Shown here in pieces: positions 9,674-17,677 of a stretch of DNA of 64,000 bases; the first letter of the stretch is position 1; each line of letters begins with the position of its first letter. Source of the stretch: Betaproteobacteria bacterium. Its GTDB lineage: Bacteria > Pseudomonadota > Gammaproteobacteria > Burkholderiales > Thiobacillaceae. The position numbers and the translations under genes were made by a program. Location of the stretch: positions 186,001 to 250,000 of the forward strand of contig JACRNB010000012.1 of assembly GCA_016219425.1 (NCBI GenBank). Direction: 5' to 3'. Under the pieces are notes generated by a model. The model saw nothing but the letters and a program-made list of their open reading frames with translations. It made no database searches and was not told the origin of the DNA.

Positions 9674-11398
9674 ATGTCCATGACCCGTCGTGAATTTATG
9701 CAAGTGCTGGCCGCCGCCGCCGCCTCCGGCTTTGCGCTGGACAGCCGCCAGGCCCTGGCCGGTACCGCCGCCCCCGGCAACTATTACGACGCGCCCGCCT
9801 TCGGCAATGTCTCCTTCATGCACATCACCGACTGCCATGCCCAGTTGATGCCCGTGTATTTCCGCGAGCCCAACGTGAATCTGGGCGTGGCCGGCGCCGT
9901 AGGCAAGGCGCCCCATATCGTCGGCGACCAACTGCTCAAACACTTCAAGATCACCCCCAACTCCATCGACGCGCACGCCTTCACCTATCTGGATTTCGAG
10001 GCCGCCTCCCGCGCTTACGGCAGGGTCGGGGGCTTCGCCCATCTCAAGACCCTGGTGGATCGCGTGCGTGCGCAACGCCCCGGCTCACTGCTGATGGACG
10101 GCGGCGATACCTGGCAGGGTTCCGCCACCGCCCTGTGGACCAACGCACAGGACATGGTGGACGCTTGCATCGCCCTGGGCGTGAACATCATGTGCCCGCA
10201 CTGGGAGATGACCTACGGCGCCAAGCGCGTGATGGAGATCGTGGACGGCGACTTCAAACGGGCCGGCGTGGACTTCGTGGCCCAGAACGTGGTCACCAAC
10301 GACTTCGGCGACCAGGTGTTCAAGCCCTATGTGATGAAGGACATCAATGGCGTGCAGGTCGCCATCATCGGCCAGGCCTTCCCCTACACCCCCATCGCCA
10401 ACCCGCGCTGGATGATCCCGGACTGGTCCTTCGGTATCCGCGATGACGGCATGCAGAAGTGGGTGGACGAGGCCCGCGCCAAGGGCGCCAAGGTGGTGGT
10501 GGTGATCTCCCACAACGGCATGGATGTGGACCTCAAGATGGCGAGCCGCGTCACCGGCATCGACGCCATCTTCGGCGGCCATACCCACGACGGCGTGCCC
10601 GTGCCGGTGCAGGTCAAGAACGCCAAGGGCGTCACCCTGGTCACCAACGCCGGTTCCAACGGCAAGTTCCTGGGCGTGCTGGATTTCGACGTCAAGGGCG
10701 GCAAGATCCGGGGCTGGAAGTACCGCCTCATGCCCGTGTTCTCCAACCTGCTGCCGGCGGACGCGAAGATGGAAGCGCTGATCAAGAAGATTCGCGCCCC
10801 GTTCGAGAAGAAGCTGAACGAGAAGCTGGCCGTCACCGAAGGCGTGCTGTACCGCCGCGGCAACTTCAACGGCACCTACGACCAGCTCATCTGCGACGCC
10901 CTGATGAAGGTGAAGGGGGCCGACGCCGCCTTCTCGCCCGGCTTCCGCTGGGGCACCAGCCTGCTCTCCGGCGACGTCATCACCATGGAGCGGCTGATGG
11001 ACCAGGTGGCCATCACCTACCCGCAGACCTCGCTCAACCAGATGACCGGCGAGACCATCCACACCATCATGGAAGACGTCTGCGACAACCTGTTCAACGC
11101 CGACCCCTACTACCAGCAGGGCGGCGACATGGTGCGGGTGGGCGGCATCCAGTACACCATCGACCCCAACAAGACCATCGGCAAGCGCATCACCAACATG
11201 GTGCTGAACGGCAAGCCGGTGGACCCGGCCAAGAAATACAAGGTGGCCGGCTGGGCGCCGGTGGGCGAAGGCGCCAGCGGCGCGCCGATCTGGGACGTGG
11301 TGGCGGAATACCTGCGCGACCAGAAGGTGATCAAGCCGGTGAAGCTGAACCAGCCCAAGGTGGTGGGCATGGAGGGGAATCCGGGGATGGTGCTGTAA
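9674..11398 (+). CDS. soxB: Thiosulfohydrolase SoxB
   Basis: A 574-residue protein of the 5'-nucleotidase/metallophosphatase fold. SoxB hydrolyses the sulfate group from the thiosulfate adduct carried by SoxYZ in the periplasm. A Tat signal is present (TRREFM followed by an Ala-rich stretch). Metal-ligand motifs are MHITDCHAQ, DGGDTWQGS, SHNGMD and GGHTHDG. The ATG at 9674 was chosen because AGGAG is 8 bases upstream. The terminator-like hairpin directly after it suggests a single-gene unit. No other sox gene is present here, and soxB standing apart from soxXYZA is common in betaproteobacterial sulfur oxidisers. Confidence 0.95.
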   Translation: MSMTRREFMQVLAAAAASGFALDSRQALAGTAAPGNYYDAPAFGNVSFMHITDCHAQLMPVYFREPNVNLGVAGAVGKAPHIVGDQLLKHFKITPNSIDAHAFTYLDFEAASRAYGRVGGFAHLKTLVDRVRAQRPGSLLMDGGDTWQGSATALWTNAQDMVDACIALGVNIMCPHWEMTYGAKRVMEIVDGDFKRAGVDFVAQNVVTNDFGDQVFKPYVMKDINGVQVAIIGQAFPYTPIANPRWMIPDWSFGIRDDGMQKWVDEARAKGAKVVVVISHNGMDVDLKMASRVTGIDAIFGGHTHDGVPVPVQVKNAKGVTLVTNAGSNGKFLGVLDFDVKGGKIRGWKYRLMPVFSNLLPADAKMEALIKKIRAPFEKKLNEKLAVTEGVLYRRGNFNGTYDQLICDALMKVKGADAAFSPGFRWGTSLLSGDVITMERLMDQVAITYPQTSLNQMTGETIHTIMEDVCDNLFNADPYYQQGGDMVRVGGIQYTIDPNKTIGKRITNMVLNGKPVDPAKKYKVAGWAPVGEGASGAPIWDVVAEYLRDQKVIKPVKLNQPKVVGMEGNPGMVL

Positions 11399-11416
11399 CC
11401 CGCGCTAACCGACGTG

Positions 11417-11443
11417 AAAAAGGGGGCTTCGGCCCCCTTTTTC
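11417..11443 (+). terminator. Rho-independent terminator of soxB
   Basis: A GC stem AGGGGGC/GCCCCCT with a TTCG loop followed by a T run, 19 bases after the soxB stop. Confidence 0.9.
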
Positions 11444-11468
11444 AATGGTAACGGGTGATCGCGTCAGA

Positions 11469-11732
11469 CTAGTGCTTGCGCCGCTGAGGGGCGGGAGCCA
11501 TGGGGGTGCGGCCTTCGATATGGCGGAAGGTGATGCGGCCCTTGCTCAGGTCATAGGGGGAGAGTTCCAGGGAGACCTTGTCTCCTGCGAGGATGCGGAT
11601 GTGATGCTTGCGCATCTTGCCGGCGGTATAGGCCACCAGACTATGGCCGTTTTCGAGCGTGACCTGGAAACGGGAGTCCGGCAGGACTTCCATTACGACG
11701 CCCTTCATTTCGATGAGTTCTTCTTTGGCCAT
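11469..11732 (-). CDS. infA: Translation initiation factor IF-1, extended form
   Basis: An 87-residue S1/OB-fold protein that binds the 30S A site during initiation. The core matches IF-1 ([52 protein letters not shown]). It is longer than the usual 72 residues through a basic, proline-containing tail ending in APQRRKH. Such longer IF-1 variants occur in betaproteobacteria, often next to the standard copy in the genome. It is followed by soxB on the other strand and preceded by the cold-shock gene, both being cold or translation-initiation related RNA-binding proteins. Confidence 0.93.
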   Translation of the reverse strand: MAKEELIEMKGVVMEVLPDSRFQVTLENGHSLVAYTAGKMRKHHIRILAGDKVSLELSPYDLSKGRITFRHIEGRTPMAPAPQRRKH

Positions 11733-11757
11733 GGCCTTATCTCCAGAGGAAAGCGCA

Positions 11758-11786
11758 AATAAAAAGCCCGGCAGGAGCCGGGCTTC
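11758..11786 (-). terminator. Terminator of the cold-shock gene
   Basis: On the minus strand, AAGCCCGGC-TCCT-GCCGGGCTT is followed by a T run, about 70 bases after the cold-shock stop and just upstream of infA. Confidence 0.85.
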
Positions 11787-11855
11787 TCCGGTAGGGCTGG
11801 GATTCGGGCAAACGCCCGGATCACGAGCCCATGAGTGGCATTCCAGCCTCGGAGA

Positions 11856-12062
11856 TCAGTCAGCAGCGCGAATGTTGGACGCTTGCTGGCCCTTGGGGCC
11901 GGTGGTCACGTCAAAGCTGACCTTCTGACCTTCTTTCAGGGTCTTGAAGCCCTGTCCCTGGATGGCAGAGAAATGGGCGAACAGATCGTCGCCGCCGCCA
12001 TCAGGAGAGATGAAACCGAAACCCTTGGAATCGTTGAACCACTTCACGGTACCAGTAGCCAT
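11856..12062 (-). CDS. cspA: Cold-shock domain protein (CspA family)
   Basis: A 68-residue single cold-shock domain, an OB-fold RNA and single-stranded DNA binding protein that acts as an RNA chaperone. Both RNA-binding motifs are present: KGFGFI (RNP1) and DLFAHFSAI (RNP2 region). The C-terminus [13 protein letters not shown] is typical. About 190 bases without any gene lie upstream, enough for the long 5' untranslated leader typical of csp mRNAs, although I could not identify a specific structure there. It has its own terminator. Confidence 0.95.
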   Translation of the reverse strand: MATGTVKWFNDSKGFGFISPDGGGDDLFAHFSAIQGQGFKTLKEGQKVSFDVTTGPKGQQASNIRAAD

Positions 12063-12257
12063 GCTTGAATATCCTTGTAAAACAATAAAAAAAGGGGAAA
12101 GCCCCAGTTGGGAGGGCGAAGGTCAAGATGGCAGGGAAGTGAAGGGTGACGCCGCACTAAGCGGGTACTGAACCAGACAACTACGGCACTACTTGAATCT
12201 TGCGCGGGCGGACAATGCTCCGTATCCCCTGCAAAAGCAAGTTTATTTTCGCCGCGC

Positions 12258-12875
12258 CTATTCCGGCGGGCGAACGCCCCATCCCTGCTGCTGAAAGCGC
12301 AAATACAGCTCTCGGCTGATCCAGGCGTCGGTAGCGGCATAACCGATCTGCGCCGGGGTCAGGCGTGGCGCGGACCAGTTGGTGGTGCGCGCGCCTTTGG
12401 GGATGCGCGCACCCAGGAACAGCGCGGCGAGATTACGCAGGCCGGTCTGTTTGCAGCCGTTTCGTTTGGCCATGCGTCCCAGGTCCGCCACGGCGACGGG
12501 CTCCAGCGGAAACAGGCGCTTGAGCTGGGTGAGGTCGCCGGCCAGGGCCACGCCGGCCTTGATGATGTGCGGGGCGGCCAGCAACTCCGCCAGCGCGCCG
12601 GAGAAATCCAGGTGTTGCAACTGCATGAGGTACACCCGGCGCGCCGTGGCCGCCTGCACCAGGCTGGGCAGGTACTCCTCCCCCTTGTGGAAGGCGGGGC
12701 GGGTCTCGGTGTCGAAGCCGACGACCGACTCCTGGCGGATGTCCGCCATGGCCAGATCCAGCGCCTCGGACGTGGCGATGACGCAGATCTCCCCCTCGTA
12801 GCGCTGGATGGGCAGGCGCGCAATCTCCTCGCTGGAGATCATGGAACGGAAATCGTTGGGGAGGAGGGCGTTCAT
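12258..12875 (-). CDS. RNase D-like 3'-5' exonuclease (DEDDy family)
   Basis: A 205-residue protein with a single DEDDy exonuclease domain. Motif I is VGFDTETRP (Asp-x-Glu), motif III is YAATDAW (Tyr-x3-Asp), and the middle region contains LAGDLTQLKRLF. The HRDC domains of full-length RNase D are absent, so it resembles the small stand-alone exonuclease family. Its ATG overlaps the dbpA stop (ATGA), so it is translationally coupled to the RNA helicase. This suggests shared work on structured RNA, which is inference. Confidence 0.88.
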   Translation of the reverse strand: MNALLPNDFRSMISSEEIARLPIQRYEGEICVIATSEALDLAMADIRQESVVGFDTETRPAFHKGEEYLPSLVQAATARRVYLMQLQHLDFSGALAELLAAPHIIKAGVALAGDLTQLKRLFPLEPVAVADLGRMAKRNGCKQTGLRNLAALFLGARIPKGARTTNWSAPRLTPAQIGYAATDAWISRELYLRFQQQGWGVRPPE

Positions 12876-14362
12876 CTGCCGGATTTTCCGGGCAGGGGCG
12901 GGGGGCGCCGTTTGATGCCGGCATTGGCGCGCGAGGCCTTGCCTTCCTGCTCGATGTCGCTGATCTCCAATATGCGCACCTTCACCGTCTTGCCCTTCAC
13001 CTTGCCCGCGGCGAGACGGCGCTGCGCCTCCTGGGCGATCTCGCGCGCCACCGCCACATAGGTGTTGAACTCGCCCACATTGATCTTGCCCACCTGGGCG
13101 GCGGTGAAGCCGGCATCTCCGGTCAGCGCCCCCAGCACGTCGCCGGGGCGAATCTTGTCCTTGCGCCCGCCCAGGATTTGCAGGGTGGCCATGGGCGGCA
13201 GCAGAGGCGCGTCGCTGGTCGGGGTGCACTCGGCGATGGGATGCCATTCCAGCGTCGCGCCCACCTCTCTGGCGATGTCGGCCACGCGCCGCATCTGGTT
13301 ACTGCTGGCCAGACTCAAGGCCCAGCCGTCCTGATCCGCGCGCCCGGTACGACCGATGCGATGCACATACACCTCCGGGTCCGGCGTCACGTCCACGTTG
13401 ATGACGGCCTCCAGTTGTGCGATGTCCAGCCCGCGCGCCGCCACGTCGGTGGCCACCAGTACGGAACAACTGCGGTTGGCGAACTGGATCAGCACCTGAT
13501 CCCGCTCGCGCTGTTCCAGCTCGCCGTGCAGGGCCAGGGCGTAAAAGCCCTGGGCGCGCAGCACCTTCAACAGGTCGCGGCACTGCTGGCGCGTGTTGCA
13601 GAAGGCCAGGGCGCTGACCGGGCGGAAGTGGCGCAGCAGCCGCCCCACCGCCTCCAGGCGCTCCGGGTTGGTCACCTCGTAGAAACGCTGGCGGATCTTG
13701 TCGCCCTCGTGCCGTTCCGCCAGCTTCACTTCTTTCGGATTGCGCAGGAACTGGTGTGCGAGCTGGTCCACGCCCTCGGGGAAGGTGGCGGAGAACATCA
13801 TGGTCTGACGCTTCTTCGGGCACTGTTTCGCCACGAACACCATGTCGTCGAAGAAGCCCATGTCCAGCATGCGGTCGGCCTCGTCGAACACCAGGGTATT
13901 GAGCGCCTCCAGGTTCAGGCTGCCGCGTTGCAGGTGGTCCAGGATGCGCCCCGGCGTGCCCACCACGATATGCGCGCCGTGCTCCAGGCTCGCCATCTGC
14001 GGGCGCATGGTGCTGCCGCCCACCAGGGACAGGATCTTGATGTTGTCCGCAGCCCGCGCGAGACGGCGAATCTCCTGCGTCACCTGATCCGCCAGTTCCC
14101 GCGTCGGGCACAGAACCAGGGCCTGCACGGCGAACCGGCGCACGTTCAGGTTGGCCAGCAGGGGCAGGGCGAAGGCCGCGGTCTTGCCGCTGCCGGTCTT
14201 GGCCTGGGCGATCAAGTCATGCCGGGCCAGGGTGAGCGGCAGGCTGGCGGCCTGGATCGGCGTCATGGTCAGGTAGCCCAACTGGCGCAGATTCGCCAGG
14301 ACGGCGGGGGCCAGGGGCAGTTGCTCAAACGGGGCGGGGGAGGGGGGGGCGGAATCAGGCAT
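12872..14362 (-). CDS. dbpA: DEAD-box ATP-dependent RNA helicase DbpA
   Basis: A 496-residue DEAD-box helicase (E. coli DbpA is 457). Motifs in order: Q-motif region LGYLTMTPIQAASLP, Walker A AKTGSGKT, PTRELADQ, DEAD, SAT and HRIGRTGRA. A C-terminal RNA-recognition domain (about residues 400-475: LGALTGDAGFTAAQVGKINV) is the part that in E. coli binds hairpin 92 of 23S rRNA, so a role in 50S assembly is expected. A basic tail follows. It is first in a two-gene unit with the RNase D-like exonuclease. Confidence 0.93.
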   Translation of the reverse strand: MPDSAPPSPAPFEQLPLAPAVLANLRQLGYLTMTPIQAASLPLTLARHDLIAQAKTGSGKTAAFALPLLANLNVRRFAVQALVLCPTRELADQVTQEIRRLARAADNIKILSLVGGSTMRPQMASLEHGAHIVVGTPGRILDHLQRGSLNLEALNTLVFDEADRMLDMGFFDDMVFVAKQCPKKRQTMMFSATFPEGVDQLAHQFLRNPKEVKLAERHEGDKIRQRFYEVTNPERLEAVGRLLRHFRPVSALAFCNTRQQCRDLLKVLRAQGFYALALHGELEQRERDQVLIQFANRSCSVLVATDVAARGLDIAQLEAVINVDVTPDPEVYVHRIGRTGRADQDGWALSLASSNQMRRVADIAREVGATLEWHPIAECTPTSDAPLLPPMATLQILGGRKDKIRPGDVLGALTGDAGFTAAQVGKINVGEFNTYVAVAREIAQEAQRRLAAGKVKGKTVKVRILEISDIEQEGKASRANAGIKRRPPPLPGKSGR

Positions 14363-14421
14363 ACCGGATTGTACGGGGCGTTGCTGATGCCTTCGTCCGG
14401 CTTGTCCCGGCTTAGGATGAT

Positions 14422-14655
14422 CCTAGAAACCTCAGTTGACCGCTCCTTGGCCCTCGTAAGGCCGCATGGATGCTGGCGTTTGCGCCTCCGGGGACGCTCA
14501 CCCGTTGGGTGGGGCCGCTACGCGCCTGATTGCACGGTTTTCGCGCCGCCTGGCCGCGTTGCTCCTCCTTGCGGGGCCGGCCCCGCAGCGTCGTCGCGCC
14601 TTGCCAGACGGCGCGAAAACCGCACACTCAGGCGCGTCCAATTGAGGTTTCTAGG
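14422..14655. mobile_element. MITE-like non-autonomous element with long foldback
   Basis: A 234-bp element with 17-bp terminal inverted repeats, CCTAGAAACCTCAGTTG on the left and the inverse of CCTAGAAACCTCAATTG on the right (16/17 match). It is flanked by the 5-bp direct repeat ATGAT (14417-14421 and 14656-14660), which looks like a target duplication. Inside, 14521-14554 and 14603-14636 form an inverted repeat matching at about 30 of 34 positions, around the palindrome GCGGGGCCGGCCCCGC. It contains no credible gene. It fills most of the 374-bp gap between dbpA and the DUF4143 ATPase. A solo end (one mismatch) lies at 63076-63092. Confidence 0.75.
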
Positions 14656-14736
14656 ATGATTGGGCAAGGCGTGCCAGAGTCCATGTTCATTGAAATTAAT
14701 TTCTGCAATTTGCATAACCGGGGCTAGACTGGAGGC

Positions 14737-15900
14737 ATGATTCCCCGCGACATCACCCCCTTGGTGCAACGGTTGGCCGGCCAGTATCCGGTGCTCACGC
14801 TGACCGGGCCGCGCCAGAGCGGCAAGACCACCTTGTGCCGGATGTTGTTTCCAGGCAAGCCTTACATCACCCTGGAAGAGCCGGATGTGCGCCGTTTCGC
14901 CAGCGAAGACCCGCGTGGATTCCTTCAAGGGGTGGCGGGGGGGGCGATCCTGGACGAAATCCAGCGTGCGCCGGAGTTGCCCTCCTACCTGCAAGGCATG
15001 GTGGATGGCGATCCCGCACCGGGCCGATTCATCCTCACCGGCAGCCAGCAGTTCGAGCTGATGTCCCGCGTCAGCCAGTCCCTGGCCGGTCGCACCGCCG
15101 TGCTGCGTCTGCTCCCCTTTACCCTGGCGGAGAGCGGGCGCATCACGCCACCGATGGACTTGGCGCAAACCCTGCTGACCGGTTTCTACCCCCGCATCCA
15201 TGATCGTCGCCTGGACCCGTCCCAAGCCCTGGGCGACTACTTCACCACCTATGTGGAACGCGACCTGAGACAACTCACCGCCGTGCATGACCTGCAACGC
15301 TTTGAGCGCTTCGTCCGGCTGTGCGCCGGGCGGGTGGGGCAACTGCTCAATCTCAGTAGCCTGGGCAACGATGCGGGGGTCTCCCACGCCACCGCCGGCG
15401 CCTGGCTGAACCTGCTGCAAACCAGCTATATCGTCCACCTGCTGCCGCCCTGGTTCACCAACGCGGGCAAACGTCTGGTGAAGACGCCCAAGCTGTATTT
15501 CCATGATGTGGGACTAGCCTGCTGGCTATTGGGCATCCGCACCCCGGAACAGGTCATACGCGACCCGCTGCTGGGCGGGCTGTTTGAAAACCTGGTGGTG
15601 ATGGAAGCCTTGAAAGACCGCTTCAACCGGGGCGAATCCGGCGAGATGTATTTCTACCGCGATACCAACGGCAACGAGGTGGATCTGCTGATCCCCGCTG
15701 GACGCCGCTTCCACGCGGTTGAGATCAAGGCCGGCGCCACGGTGAACCCGGACTATTTTCGTGGTCTGGCCGCCCTGTCGCGCGCATTTCCCGACGTGCT
15801 GGAAGATGGACGCGTGGTCTATGGCGGCGAGCAGGAACAGACGCGCAGCGAATGGTCGGTGCATTCCTGGCGTCGGCTGGGACAGGGAATGTTCTCCTGA
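14737..15900 (+). CDS. AAA-type ATPase with DUF4143 domain
   Basis: A 387-residue protein. The Walker A motif (TGPRQSGKTTL) lies near the N-terminus, followed by AAA_14 segments (LDEIQRAPELPSYLQ, FILTGSQQFELM) and a C-terminal DUF4143 nuclease-like domain (FYRDTNGNEVDLLI, AVEIKAG) with the D-ExK pattern of restriction-type folds. The start is supported by TGGAGG just upstream. Such genes are frequent, patchily distributed accessory ATPases of unknown role. It sits immediately after the MITE-like element, which may mark a variable site. Confidence 0.9.
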   Translation: MIPRDITPLVQRLAGQYPVLTLTGPRQSGKTTLCRMLFPGKPYITLEEPDVRRFASEDPRGFLQGVAGGAILDEIQRAPELPSYLQGMVDGDPAPGRFILTGSQQFELMSRVSQSLAGRTAVLRLLPFTLAESGRITPPMDLAQTLLTGFYPRIHDRRLDPSQALGDYFTTYVERDLRQLTAVHDLQRFERFVRLCAGRVGQLLNLSSLGNDAGVSHATAGAWLNLLQTSYIVHLLPPWFTNAGKRLVKTPKLYFHDVGLACWLLGIRTPEQVIRDPLLGGLFENLVVMEALKDRFNRGESGEMYFYRDTNGNEVDLLIPAGRRFHAVEIKAGATVNPDYFRGLAALSRAFPDVLEDGRVVYGGEQEQTRSEWSVHSWRRLGQGMFS

Positions 15901-15984
15901 CCAGGGTGCGCCGCCCAACCTGAAACGCATTTCCGGCGGCTATGATTCCCGCTCCATCCAACCCCTGGCATTCCGAGGTTTCCC

Positions 15985-17148
15985 ATGCAGTCCGGCCCGC
16001 GCGAGATCGTCACCCCTTTCCGTCCCATTCCGCTTGAAGTGCCCGAGGGCATGAAGCCCAACGAGTTCTTCAACAGCACCGAGAACCTCAACGACCTGGT
16101 CCACAACAACGGCCTGCTGCAAAACCCCGAGGGGCTGCTGCTGTATCGCAAGGCCCTGGGCCACAGCAACGAGTTCGACGCCTCCGTCATCTACAACACC
16201 TCGCGCGCCATCCTCGACCCCCTGGGCCGTCCGGTGCGGCGCACCCAGGTGCCGGAGGCGGTGAAGAACGTCTGGAACCGCATGAACCAGATCATCTTCG
16301 AGTACATGCTGGAACAGTATCCGGACCCGGAAAAGCACCTGGTCCTGGCCGGCGAGGCCAGTCTGGACGCCACCTGGCCGCTGACCTCCCCCGGCGTGCC
16401 CAGCATCCGCATGCTGCACAACCACTTCATCGTGTTCGACAAGGCGGCGTTGCGCGACGCCCCCATCGCCGACGCCAGCAACCCCAACCTGACCGACGGC
16501 GGCCAGCACTCCCTGTTCCAGCAATACATGCGCGACGTCTACCGCGCCTTCTTCGACGAGCTGGACCTGGAGATCCTGCGTCCCTGCACCCCCGGTTCCT
16601 GCAAGATCGCCATCACCGGCTACCCCCAGGGCCTGCCCAGCTGGGAGGTCGCCGGCGGCGCGGATTCGTTGAAGGAAGTGCGCTTCTGGAAGGAATACGA
16701 CATCCTCCTCAAGGGCTTCATCGACTTCTACCGCACCTTTTTCACCCAGGTCTCCACGCGCAACGCCGCCCTGCCGCGCGACATCCATTTCCCGGAACTG
16801 GTGGAAGCCAAGCTCCAGTTCAACAACGACTTCCTCAAGTCCGCCAAGATGGTGCGCGACCGCTGCATCAAGGACGCCAAGTACGCCAACTCGATCCGCT
16901 GGCAGCCGGCGTTCAAGCAACTCATCTACCGCAACGACGCGGGCAAGCTCATCGTCACCATCAGCCAGAACTCCATCGGCAACGCCATCACCGAGTTGCT
17001 GGGCGTGGTGGTGAACCGCCGCCCGGACGCCGACGCCTATGGCCAGGCGGAACCGGCGTTGATCGCCCGCCTGCTGGAAGTGCGCCGGCGGCTGGTGGAA
17101 GCGGACCTGGGCGAAGCGATTGCGACGCCGTTCTGGGGGAAGGATTGA
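15985..17148 (+). CDS. Conserved protein of unknown function
   Basis: A 387-residue soluble protein with no signal peptide or membrane segment. I do not recognise its family. Features seen: an Asn-rich N-terminal part (NEFFNSTENLNDLVHNNGLL), a His-rich block IRMLHNHFIVF near residue 150 that is faintly like a HIT motif, a Cys pair at RPCTPGSCKI, and a C-terminal segment ISQNSIGNAITELLGVVVNR. GAGG precedes the ATG. Coding bias matches its neighbours and it is complete. A nucleotidyl-transfer role would be guesswork. Confidence 0.8.
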   Translation: MQSGPREIVTPFRPIPLEVPEGMKPNEFFNSTENLNDLVHNNGLLQNPEGLLLYRKALGHSNEFDASVIYNTSRAILDPLGRPVRRTQVPEAVKNVWNRMNQIIFEYMLEQYPDPEKHLVLAGEASLDATWPLTSPGVPSIRMLHNHFIVFDKAALRDAPIADASNPNLTDGGQHSLFQQYMRDVYRAFFDELDLEILRPCTPGSCKIAITGYPQGLPSWEVAGGADSLKEVRFWKEYDILLKGFIDFYRTFFTQVSTRNAALPRDIHFPELVEAKLQFNNDFLKSAKMVRDRCIKDAKYANSIRWQPAFKQLIYRNDAGKLIVTISQNSIGNAITELLGVVVNRRPDADAYGQAEPALIARLLEVRRRLVEADLGEAIATPFWGKD

Positions 17149-17182
17149 CGGGTTGGCGGTGCCCGCGAAGCATCCCCCCTTT

Positions 17183-17257
17183 GTAGGAGCCCGGCTTTGC
17201 CGGGCGATGGGTGACAACGGGCGGGGCGTTTATCGCCCGGCGAAGCCGGGCTCCTAC
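17183..17257. repeat. REPIN-like element, family A
   Basis: Two inverted copies of GTAGGAGCCCGGC-TTTGCCGGGCGAT separated by a short unique stretch, placed between the convergent genes at 17.1 and 17.3 kb. Confidence 0.85.
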
Positions 17258-17294
17258 AGGGGCAGTCTCGAAATTCCGTTCCCCGTGTTGCGGG

Positions 17295-17666
17295 TTACTT
17301 CACCGTAAACCGCACCGTCCCCGCCCCCTTGCCCGGCACCTCGATCACCGCCACCGCCTTGGCGCCCTTGGCGGGTTTGGCCTTCAGTTTTGCGCCCACG
17401 CTCTGGTAGCCGTTGGGCGTCAGGGCGACCTCCTCCTTGTCCTTGCCTGACAGCACCGTCAGCTTGCCCTTGGCGTTGGCGGTCTCCACCGGTGCGCCGT
17501 GTTCGGTGACGTGCAGGGTGGCCTGAGCGCCTTTCCACACCAGTTCCACCTGAAAGATCTCGGCGTCTGCCGTCACCCCGCCGTACATGGGCTTGAGGTG
17601 GCCTTCATGGGCCCAGGCCTGGCCGGCGAGGAAACTGAACAGCAACGGGAGGACAAACTTCTTCAT
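17295..17666 (-). CDS. Small periplasmic protein of the metal efflux operon
   Basis: A 123-residue protein with a signal peptide (MKKFVLPLLFSFLAGQAWA) and a mature start HEGHLKPMYGG whose His and Met residues could bind metal. The rest is a beta-rich domain with Lys/Ala-rich stretches. It is the last gene of the efflux operon, 11 bp after the RND pump gene. I do not recognise a named family; a periplasmic copper-binding accessory role is inference from position and the HEGH motif. Confidence 0.82.
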   Translation of the reverse strand: MKKFVLPLLFSFLAGQAWAHEGHLKPMYGGVTADAEIFQVELVWKGAQATLHVTEHGAPVETANAKGKLTVLSGKDKEEVALTPNGYQSVGAKLKAKPAKGAKAVAVIEVPGKGAGTVRFTVK

Positions 17667-17677
17667 GGCACGGCTCC

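Noticed and set aside
14422-14655. Possible attC site or small RNA gene
   Set aside because: No integrase, no attC core sites and no cassette-like array; the terminal repeats with a target duplication fit a MITE better.
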